Positions 1 through 6,038 of a stretch of DNA of 11,704 nt are shown here, one piece after another. This DNA is from SSS58A sp041648155 (GTDB lineage Bacteria > Krumholzibacteriota > Krumholzibacteriia > Krumholzibacteriales > Krumholzibacteriaceae). Below the pieces are notes generated by a model, which had not been told where the DNA came from, ran no database searches, and was given only the letters and a program-made list of their open reading frames with translations. The stretch spans positions 1-11,704 of the forward strand of contig JBAZPL010000077.1 in the NCBI GenBank assembly GCA_041648155.1, in the 5' to 3' direction. Within the stretch, counting starts at the first letter, position 1; each line of letters opens with the position of its first letter. Both the position numbers and the translations under genes were made by a program.

Positions 1-2
1 CG

Positions 3-407
3 CCCAAGCTGATGTGGAACGATACCGGACTGGCTATGTATTTGCAGGGTTTGCACGCCTGGGAAGACGCCTGTCGGATGGGCCGCGATTCATTCATGGC
101 GGAAAATAAAATAGCCATCGAGCTAAAAACAGTCCTTTCAGTCTATGAACCGGCGGCAAAATTATTTTACTGGCGTACCTCCGGCGGCGCCGAGATTGAT
201 TTCATCATAGAATTCCGGGACAGATTGATACCGATTGAGGTGAAATGGAAAAGGGCTTTAAAGTCAAAGGATATTGCCGGTATGGATATATTCTGCAAGG
301 ATTTCAAAGATAACAGCCCCTGGGGAATAATTTTATATAAGGGAAAAGATTTAATAAAGGTAAAGGAGAATATTTTTCTGGTGCCGTTTGAATATTTTCT
401 TCAGTAG
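3..407 (+). CDS. DUF4143-type AAA ATPase, C-terminal part (left-edge partial)
   Basis: The reading frame is already open at the window edge: codons at 3-11 read P-K-L just before the first visible ATG at 12, so the gene begins outside the window. The fragment has the features of the C-terminal DUF4143 domain of prokaryotic AAA-type ATPases: PKLMWNDTGLA near the start (family form PK.Y..DtGL), then W-R-T-S-G-G-A-E-I-D-F-I, then I-P-I-E-V-K. The last two form the D...E.K core of a PD-(D/E)XK-like fold common in this family. The cellular role of the family is poorly known; many members behave as mobile or accessory genes. The gene is much richer in A/T than the rest of the window (about 43% GC over 61-360, hand count) and uses AT-ending codons, which suggests horizontal acquisition. 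Family assignment is fairly sure; function is not. Confidence 0.8.
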   Translation, partial: PKLMWNDTGLAMYLQGLHAWEDACRMGRDSFMAENKIAIELKTVLSVYEPAAKLFYWRTSGGAEIDFIIEFRDRLIPIEVKWKRALKSKDIAGMDIFCKDFKDNSPWGIILYKGKDLIKVKENIFLVPFEYFLQ

Positions 408-490
408 CCCCGGTTATCGCGCGGCTCAACATCGAGTGGCTCGCGAAGTTCAAGGATCTCGACCCCGTCATCGCGAGTGCGGTGAGATAG
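407..490 (+). pseudogene. Short coding remnant: 3' tail of a disrupted host-type gene
   Basis: Immediately after the stop of the DUF4143 gene, a different frame is open and ends in TAG at 488-490. Its residues include LNIEWLAKFKDLDPVIAS. Codons are strongly G/C-ending (ctc, aac, atc, gag, ctc, gcg, aag, ttc), like the high-GC genes and unlike the AT-rich gene before it. It has no start codon or ribosome binding site of its own. I infer that this is the C-terminal tail of a gene cut when the AT-rich segment arrived. It lies convergent to the M1 peptidase gene, with 6 bp between stops. I do not recognise the parent family. It could be chance openness of GC-rich sequence over only 27 codons. Confidence 0.4.
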
Positions 491-496
491 CGCGGG

Positions 497-3483
497 CTAG
501 AACAGGCGGCTGAAGCCGATCGTCCAGCGGAAATCCCAATTGTCCTTCCCGCCCACGACTTCGGGGCGGTTCAGGTAGAGCGGGAACTCGGCCGTGATCT
601 TCCAGATGCTCACGCTCACGCCGAAGTCGGCAAGCGTGCCGTCGAACGCGCCCTCGAGCGCCTTGCGCGTCGACACGGGAATTCCCTCGAACGCATGCTC
701 ATCGAGCACTTTACCCCAATCGTAGAACAGGCTGAGCCTGCGGTCGAGCAGCCGCGAGACCTTGCGGCTCACCGGAAGCGGGAACGGAAGCTGAAGCTCG
801 ACGTTTGAGGCGAACACGCGCTTGAACGCGAACGTTCCGTCGTAATAGCCGCGCAGGTTCGCGTCGCCGGCGACGTGGAAGTTGTTGTACTGATCAGTCG
901 GGAAGGCCCCAACGCTGCGCAGCCAGAAGAAGCGATCCTTCGCGAGCGTGTTCCCGCCGGCGAGACTGAATCGTTCCTGGAGCGGCGGGTTGTTCGACGA
1001 GTAGCCGAGGAATAATCGCAGGTTCGGCTTGACGGGGAAATCGAACCGTATCGCCGGCGAGAACCGCACGGCCGCGGCGAGCTTTCGAAATTGAAATTGC
1101 TCCCCCAGAGCGAGCGATCGTACGCGAGCGAGAGCGCCGAGGCGAAGACATCGGTCTTGGGGTTGATTTCGAAGCGGATACCGCCGACGATGTCGCGCCC
1201 CATCTGGTACGTGCCGGGGAATACGTACGTCGTGTCATTGATCTCGTGGTATCTCACGCTGAAAGCCAGGCGCTTCGCGAGGGGATCGAAGAGGGATGTT
1301 CTGCGGATCTTCCCGATCTCGAGAGCCGCTCCCTGCCGTCCCTCGCGCTGGAACATCTCGGCGAAGATCGACGCGTCCTTCCCGAGGTAGCCGAAGGGGC
1401 TTTCGTATGCGGCGTAGTAATCCGTCTTCTTGCTCTCGAATCCGTAGAGCCCCTGCAGGATGATCTTCCGGTAGTAATTATCGTAGCCGCCTCGCAGGCG
1501 GAGCCCCGCCTTGCCGCCGTCGACTTCGTTGTAGTAGCCGATCGGAAGGAACCGGTACTGGTAGGAGTCGCCCGGGTAGTACCCGTTGAACGGCACGTCG
1601 AGCGCGATGCTCCTGCGCCGCGGATGGTAATTGTCGAGCCGGTAGACGTCGAGAATCTCGTTATCGGGATTGATCGCGGCGGACACCGGCTTCGAGTCGA
1701 ACGTGAAGCTCTTCGCGATCGTCCGCGGGGTGCCGTCGAGCCGCTCGATGACCGTGTTCCCGTTTTTCAGACGGAAGGCGAGCGCGAGCGGCATCATGAG
1801 CTCGCCTTTGCGCTCGATCCTGAGGTCCGCGACGAAGCCTTCCGTCGCGCGCTTCACCTTGAATCGCGATATCGCGTAGTCGCATTGCTTCGTCGTGTGG
1901 AGCCACTGCTTGAAGAAATCGTCGAGGTGCGCCCCGGAGACTTCCTCGCAGATCGACCGAAACGCGTCCTCGTCGACGTGCTTGAACCGCCGGCGCTCGA
2001 CGTAGGTATGGATGATCGTGCGGAACGCCTCGTCTCCGACCGTGTACCGAAGCGCCCTGAGGAAGAGCGGCGCGCCCACATACGGCATCGTGCTGAAGCC
2101 GTTCTTGAACTCGTGGGCCGGCGTCGCGATGCGCTCCGCGTACCCGATGCGGTGGAGATTGATGACACTCTTCCCGAGCGCGTCCCACATGCGCTGCTCC
2201 CGGAAGAGCGAGAAGGGGAATGAGCGGTTGTCCGGTTTCCCGAAGGGGCCGAACCGCTCTTCCACATTCCAGAAGACGGCGTAATTCGCGAAGCCCTCGT
2301 CGAGCCACGCCTCGGTGCGCTCGTCATTCGCGAGAACCCCGTAGAAATAGTTATGGGCGAGCTCGTGGAGGACGAGCCCTTCGTCGGCGGAACCGTTCAT
2401 GGCGAGCATCGGATACTCCATGCCGCCGCGCATCATGCAGTCGACGATGCTGACCTGCGGATAGGGATAGGGCCCCGCGTTCGTCTCGAGCCATTGCATC
2501 GCGCGCAGCCCCCGGGCGAGGGTCGTGTCGGTCCATGCGCGGTTCCAGGGATTGAAGAAGCTCATGATGCGGTAGCCGTTGTAGAGCGTATCCTGGACCA
2601 TGAAGTTCGGCGAGGCGCACCAGGCGAAATCATGGACGTTCTCCGCGCGGAACTGGACCGTTTTTAGGGCTTCGGGCTTCGCGGGATCGTCATTCGCGCC
2701 GCCCGCCGCGGCAGGTGCCGCCCCGGGGCGCTTTCCGCCGGGGTGAGCCCCGCCGCGCCGCGGCGTATTCTTCGTCCAGCCGGGATCGCCCGCGACGGGC
2801 GTGCCCGTCGCCGCGACGACGTATCGCTCGGGCAGCGTGATCGACACGTCGAAGGCGCCGAACTCGCCGTAGAATTCGCCCATCCGGTACTGGTCGGGAT
2901 GCCAGCCGTTCTGGTCGTAGACGACCACCTTGGGATACCATTGGGCCATGTTGTACTGCTCGCCCGAATATCCCGAGCGCCCGAGAAGGGGCATGATCTT
3001 TTCCTCGAACGTGAGATCGAATGTCGCGGTCGCCCCCGGGAGAAGCGGCTTCGGTAAGCTCGCCTTGAGAATCGTCCCGTCGACGGTGAATTGCACGGCG
3101 GCGCCGTCGATGGTGAGCTCCTTCACGTCGAGCCAGCCGCGCATCGATTTCGGCAGCCCCACGAGGAAGCGCCACGTTCCCTGCAGATAGTCGCGGATGA
3201 GGGGGGAGGCCTTGTCGCGGAAGGCGTTCGGATAGAGGTGCAGGTAGAATATGCCGAGCGTGTCGGGGGAATTGTTCTTGTAGAGAATCGTTTCGGCGCC
3301 CGAGAGGAGATGATTCTCAGCGTCGAGCGAGGCCTTGATCGTGTAATTCGCCTCTTGCTGCCAGTACTGAACGCTGTCACCCTGCGCCTGCGCGGCGCCC
3401 GGGGTGGCCACCAGCGCCGCTAACGAGATGATGAGCCCCGCGATCAAAGGCGTCCTGATCCGTATTCCCTGTTCAAACCTCAT
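497..3483 (-). CDS. M1-type zinc metallopeptidase fused to an outer-membrane beta-barrel; interrupted by a frameshift
   Basis: An exported zinc aminopeptidase-like enzyme of about 997 residues once the frameshift at 1083-1085 is bridged. The start is ATG at 3483: AAGGGG lies 5 nt upstream, whereas the alternative GTG at 3489 abuts that site. Order: signal peptide 1-34 (ends AQA); M1 N-terminal beta region about 40-230; an Ala/Gly/Pro-rich stretch about 241-265; catalytic domain about 280-545. The substrate loop is GGMEY (353-357, equivalent to GAMEN), the zinc motif is HELAH (373-377) with the third ligand E396 (HEXXH-18-E), and the likely catalytic tyrosine is Y468 in MPYVGAPLFL. From about 615 to the end the chain has alternating aromatic/polar beta strands, a LRGYYDG motif like the RGY/F motif of Omp85/D15 barrels (about nt 836-856), and a terminal F-S-R-L-F as in outer-membrane proteins. 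I infer a protease anchored by its own barrel. In the observed sequence the frame breaks inside the barrel, so it may be an error or a recent pseudogene. Confidence 0.82.
1081..1090 (-). other. Apparent single-base frameshift within the M1-barrel gene
   Basis: Upstream of this point the protein reads sensibly to S-N-F-N-F-E. The same frame then turns into Ser/Arg-rich nonsense (S-S-P-R-P-C-G-S-R-R-R) that ends at 769. The neighbouring frame resumes good barrel sequence as K-L-A-A-A-V-R-F-S-P-A-I-R-F and runs to the stop at 497-499. Adding one A to the AAA run (TTT at 1083-1085 on the plus strand) gives E-K-L-A-A-A and joins the two halves cleanly. This is the usual signature of a homopolymer sequencing or assembly error, but a real inactivating or phase-variable indel is possible. 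Confidence 0.75.
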
Positions 3484-3606
3484 TTCCACCCCTTATCCGC
3501 AAAGGAAAACCGCCGCGCGAAACCTGTTCTGCGCGCGGTCAGCCCATGGAGGGTAACACAGGAGGCGTATCTTATCAAGGGCCGGCGAGCGGTTATCGGC
3601 GAGCGT
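3484..3606 (-). promoter_or_regulatory. Leader region of the M1-barrel gene, with a GC-rich hairpin
   Basis: This is the 123-bp gap between the end of the biotin carboxylase gene and the start of the M1 gene. The ribosome binding site AAGGGG (minus strand, about 3489-3494) serves the ATG at 3483. An inverted repeat CCGCGCG (3513-3519) / CGCGCGG (3532-3538) with a 12-nt loop lies 30-55 nt upstream of the start and could form a hairpin in the leader or a weak terminator for the gene upstream. It lacks a T tract. I see no convincing promoter: TTGATA around 3572-3577 has no good -10 at the right distance. Read-through from the biotin carboxylase gene is possible. Confidence 0.35.
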
Positions 3607-4965
3607 TCATCCGGATGCGAGCATCTTCTCCACGAGCGTGGTGTCATAAACACCGGATTTGAAATCCTCGGTGATCAGTATCCTGTTGAGAAACGCGATA
3701 TTGTTCTTTATTCCTTTCAGCACGATATGGCCGAGGGCGTTGACGGTTCTCTCGATGCACCTCTCCCTGCTTTCCGCGTGCACGACGAGGCTGGCGATAT
3801 GATGGTCGTAGAACTCCGGGACTCGGAAAGCCTCCTGCTCGCTCGCAATCTCTCCGATATGCGTATAGAAGGTTATTCCCTCGCCGCTCGGATAGCGAAA
3901 CTCGGTTATCGGCCCGCAGTCCGGCATGAATCCGTTGGCGGAATCCTCCGCGTAGATCCTGCACTCGATTGCATGTCCGGTGCAGCCGATCTGCTCCTGT
4001 GAGAGCCCGGCTTTATTATACACAGCCATTATCTGGCGCTTGTAGAGGTTGTGCCCATATGCCTTTTCGGTAACGGGCAGCTCCACCTGGGCCCTCGTGT
4101 TCATCTCCAGAAAATGCAAGCCCGATTGTCTGAGAAACTCCATCGTTCCGAGACCGCGGTACCCTATCTTTCGAGCGTATGCGACACAGTGCGTGGCCAG
4201 ATACTCTCTTTCATCAGGAGCGAGCCTCGGCGCGGGAGCCTCCTCGATCAATTTCTGGTGCTTTCTCTGCACGGAGCAATCGCGGGTCCCGAAATGAAGG
4301 ACATCTCCCTTGGTGTCTCCGAGAATCTGGACCTCGATGTGCTTGGCCTGCTCGAAGCATTTCTCCAGAATGACCTTCCCGGAGATTCTGTCGAACCTCT
4401 TGCTGTAGTAATCCTTGAAGGCCCTGTGCACGTCATGCGGGCCGCGGCACTTGAAAAGGCCTCTGCCGCCTCCGGAATTCACCGATTTGAGCATCACGGG
4501 AAAGCCCACGCTCGCGGCCACGATCAGGGCCGGGATCTCTCCCGTTATGGTGTCGATCCTCTCCGGAGGGATCACCCGGATACCGGAGTCCCTGACGGAT
4601 CTCTTGGCCGTCCTCTTGTTCCCGGCAAGCCTGATTATCCTGGAGGAAGGCCCGATGAATCTGATTCCGGCCTTCTCGCAGGCCAGCGCAAAATCGGCGT
4701 TTTCCGACAGAAACCCGTACCCGGGATGGATGGACTTGATGCCGTTTTGCCGGGCCGCTTCAATGATCTTTTCAATATTGCAGTAATCTCCCCCCCCATG
4801 CTCCCCTTTGCCCAGGCAAATCTTGTTCTCCGCCGACGTCACAGGCAGCGTTTTCTCATCCGCTTCGGTATGGACGATCGCCCAGGAGATATTCAAGGCG
4901 TCACATGCCTCGATGACTCTCATTGCCGCGATCCCTCTATTGGCTATGAGCATTTCTGTGGCCAT
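3607..4965 (-). CDS. Biotin carboxylase (AccC/PccA-type ATP-grasp subunit), orphan
   Basis: Biotin carboxylase subunits use ATP and bicarbonate to carboxylate biotin on a carrier protein, for acyl-CoA or pyruvate carboxylases. The 452-residue length matches E. coli AccC. Visible features: N-terminal LIANRG (6-11), K117 and K160 of the ATP site, a glycine loop SGGGRGL (164-170), H209, the block QRKHQKLIEEAPAP (233-246), E276, EMNTR (287-291) with Q293-V294-E295, and R336 in IECRIYAED. Oddities: the glycine loop has N163-S164 where AccC has two glycines, the usual QVEHPVTE reads QVELPVTE (L296), and the usual MIGKL reads HIASL. No biotin carrier or carboxyltransferase gene is adjacent. The start ATG at 4965 follows GGGAGGATT (spacing short, about 3 nt) and lies downstream of the promoter at 5110-5138; the longer frame reaching 5154 starts upstream of that promoter and adds unconserved residues. 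GC is lower than in neighbours (about 55% over 3661-3960), a hint of transfer. Its acyl-CoA partner cannot be inferred. Confidence 0.85.
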   Translation of the reverse strand: MATEMLIANRGIAAMRVIEACDALNISWAIVHTEADEKTLPVTSAENKICLGKGEHGGGDYCNIEKIIEAARQNGIKSIHPGYGFLSENADFALACEKAGIRFIGPSSRIIRLAGNKRTAKRSVRDSGIRVIPPERIDTITGEIPALIVAASVGFPVMLKSVNSGGGRGLFKCRGPHDVHRAFKDYYSKRFDRISGKVILEKCFEQAKHIEVQILGDTKGDVLHFGTRDCSVQRKHQKLIEEAPAPRLAPDEREYLATHCVAYARKIGYRGLGTMEFLRQSGLHFLEMNTRAQVELPVTEKAYGHNLYKRQIMAVYNKAGLSQEQIGCTGHAIECRIYAEDSANGFMPDCGPITEFRYPSGEGITFYTHIGEIASEQEAFRVPEFYDHHIASLVVHAESRERCIERTVNALGHIVLKGIKNNIAFLNRILITEDFKSGVYDTTLVEKMLASG

Positions 4966-5103
4966 AATCCTCCCGGGCAGGCCTTGAATGCCTCGGTTGG
5001 CTCGAGAATACCCGCTATTGATAGGATCGATGCAGAAATATCTGCTTATGACTGGCTTGAGCGCCGGCGCCCCCGATTTCACCCCCGGCGCCATGAAGAT
5101 TCG
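4966..5103 (-). other. Untranslated leader of the biotin carboxylase gene with inverted repeats
   Basis: This segment between the inferred transcription start and the ATG holds two small inverted repeats. GGCGCC at 5066-5071 pairs with GGCGCC at 5087-5092, enclosing a 15-nt loop; the overlapping GCGCCGGCGC at 5061-5070 is itself palindromic. GCAGA (5032-5036) and TCTGC (5041-5045) flank AATA. They may fold in the leader RNA. I do not recognise a known riboswitch, and no T tract makes either a terminator. Confidence 0.3.
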
Positions 5104-5109
5104 TATGAC

Positions 5110-5138
5110 TGTATAGAGGAAAGCGCGAGCGGTGTCAA
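5110..5138 (-). promoter_or_regulatory. Sigma70-type promoter for the biotin carboxylase gene
   Basis: On the minus strand, TTGACA (5133-5138) is followed by a 17-bp spacer and TATACA (5110-5115). The -35 matches consensus exactly and the -10 differs at one base. Transcription would start near 5103, leaving a leader of about 138 nt before the ATG at 4965. It overlaps the upstream extension of the longest reading frame, which argues against that longer start. Confidence 0.72.
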
Positions 5139-5188
5139 ATGGAATTGAGCGCACGCCGTCCCGGTATCCTCAACCCGGACGGCACGGG

Positions 5189-5217
5189 CCGGCGACGGGA
5201 AAACCGGCGACGGGAAA
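5189..5217. repeat. Short tandem repeat, 15-bp unit, two copies
   Basis: The unit CCGGCGACGGGAAAA at 5189-5203 is repeated directly at 5204-5217 (last base differs). It sits in the 120-bp space between the divergent biotin carboxylase promoter and the COQ7-like gene. It may be a regulator site pair or simple slippage; only two copies are present. Confidence 0.5.
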
Positions 5218-5258
5218 GGGCTTGAGAATAATATGCGTATGCGCGAAAATGGACCTGC

Positions 5259-5768
5259 ATGAAGTACGATACGGAGATTATACGCCCCGCCATGCGCGAC
5301 GCGGACGTGCGCCTGCGCGCCGGCTCCGCCCCGCCCGCCGATCTCAAGCTCATAAGGAAGGGGCTCCTCACGCTCCACACGCTCAAGCTCATGGCAGTGA
5401 CCATCTACCGGTGCCAGATCACGCCGCGCTCGACCGGTCTCGACCGCGCGCTCGTCGCCGCCATGTGCAACGAAATGACGCACCTGCAGGATTTCCAGGT
5501 GATGCTCTACGAATACGGATGGCGCCCGAGCCCGCTCCGGTGGGCGTACTGGATCGTCGGGTGGTGCTTCGGCACGTTCTCGCGGCTCAGGGGCCCGAGG
5601 GCGATTCTGAAAACGGGCGTCTGGGTCGAAACGAAAGCCGTGCATCGTTATTCGGAGCTCCTCGGGAGAATTCCGTGGGACGACGATACGCGCGCGATCG
5701 TCGAGAAGAATCAGGCTGACGAATACGGGCACGTCGAACGGTGGAAGAGCATGCTGCGCGGCGGCTGA
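5259..5768 (+). CDS. COQ7-like (demethoxyubiquinone hydroxylase family) ferritin-fold protein with a substituted iron ligand
   Basis: COQ7 enzymes are membrane-associated di-iron hydroxylases of the ferritin-like fold that act in ubiquinone synthesis. This 169-residue protein aligns by eye along the family: HTLKLMAVTIYRCQ (40-53) against the family H-T-G-E...A...Y.GQ helix, NEMTHL (71-76) as the second E..H pair, RPSPLRWAYW (89-98) matching the family RPS.L.P segment, VETKAVHRY (123-131), and DEYGHVERW (154-162) as the last E..H pair. Five of six ligand positions are present (E72, H75, E124, E155, H158), but the first glutamate is K43. It may therefore bind one metal, use another ligand, or do something other than quinone hydroxylation. 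There is no strong ribosome binding site: the ATG at 5259 has only GGA a few bases upstream. No other quinone genes are nearby. Family fairly sure; activity uncertain. Confidence 0.75.
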   Translation: MKYDTEIIRPAMRDADVRLRAGSAPPADLKLIRKGLLTLHTLKLMAVTIYRCQITPRSTGLDRALVAAMCNEMTHLQDFQVMLYEYGWRPSPLRWAYWIVGWCFGTFSRLRGPRAILKTGVWVETKAVHRYSELLGRIPWDDDTRAIVEKNQADEYGHVERWKSMLRGG

Positions 5769-5778
5769 AAGCCTCGCC

Positions 5779-5870
5779 CCGCGGGTCCTGTCGCCCATTG
5801 CACCCCGCACGTGCTCGCTCGCAAAGCTCGCTGCGCTCCGTGCGGGGGCCCCATGGGCGCCACCCGCTAG
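5779..5870 (+). repeat. Intergenic palindromic repeat, copy A
   Basis: About 90 bp found again, inverted, at 10633-10718. Shared blocks in order: CCTGTCGCC, CACCCCGC, CGTGCTCGCT, GCTGCGC, CGGGGGCCCCAT and GGCGCCACCCGC. Copy A contains a perfect 9-bp inverted repeat, CCCCGCACG (5803-5811) and CGTGCGGGG (5839-5847), with a 27-nt loop that is itself rich in GCTCGCT-type repeats. Layout and position between genes resemble REP/BIME-like elements. No open frame or T tract, so it is not an obvious intrinsic terminator. Confidence 0.7.
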
Positions 5871-5882
5871 CCGGGTACTATC

Positions 5883-5902
5883 CATCGGCGCCACCCGCGA
5901 GC
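5883..5902 (+). repeat. Partial third copy of the intergenic repeat
   Basis: CATCGGCGCCACCCGCGAGC repeats the terminal block of the intergenic repeat. It matches copy B (10633-10718, minus) more closely than the adjacent copy A, which has GGGCGCCACCCGC at 5855-5867. It lies 13 bp after copy A, so repeat ends are arranged in tandem here. Confidence 0.55.
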
Positions 5903-6038
5903 TTCCCGGCAGCCTCTCCGTTTCCCCTTCCAATCCACCGTATAGTGTAGTAGCATGAGCGGGCTCTTATACGCCGGTTCGATAACGGCGTTTCTGCTTT
6001 GTTCGTTCACGTCCAGCTTTCATCCGGAAGGAGGCGGT
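5903..6038 (+). promoter_or_regulatory. Upstream region of the M16-glgC cluster: candidate -10, leader hairpin and RBS
   Basis: TATAGT at 5941-5946 is a good -10 candidate, but no convincing -35 lies 16-18 bp upstream. Downstream an inverted repeat ACGCCG (5971-5976) / CGGCGT (5986-5991) with a 9-nt loop is followed by T-rich TTTCTGCTTT; it could act as a weak attenuator or just leader structure. AGGAGG at 6029-6034, 4 nt before the ATG at 6039, decides the start of the first M16 gene. Confidence 0.4.

Noticed and set aside
1246..2223. Plus-strand open frame inside the M1 gene
   Set aside because: Antisense shadow: repetitive R/E/V/D-rich text without motifs, while the minus strand encodes the M1 catalytic domain.
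3483..3489. GTG at 3489 as the start of the M1-barrel gene
   Set aside because: The Shine-Dalgarno-like AAGGGG would touch the GTG; it is properly spaced only for the ATG at 3483.
4051..5148. Plus-strand open frame of 365 codons opposite the biotin carboxylase
   Set aside because: The opposite strand has conserved ATP-grasp motifs; this frame has none and no ribosome binding site.
5222..5250. Possible promoter TTGAGA-17-GAAAAT before the COQ7-like gene
   Set aside because: The -10 is poor and would place the transcript start within a few bases of the ATG; support is too weak to annotate.
5803..5847. GC-rich hairpin after the COQ7-like gene as an intrinsic terminator
   Set aside because: No T tract follows on either strand and the loop is 27 nt; it belongs to the dispersed repeat found again at 10633-10718.
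5079..5933. Minus-strand frame opposite the COQ7-like gene
   Set aside because: Arg/Ala/Glu-rich shadow; the plus-strand frame has recognisable family motifs.
5955..6038. Longer start for the first M16 gene at 5955
   Set aside because: It places the signal peptide internally and ignores the strong AGGAGG 4 nt before the ATG at 6039.
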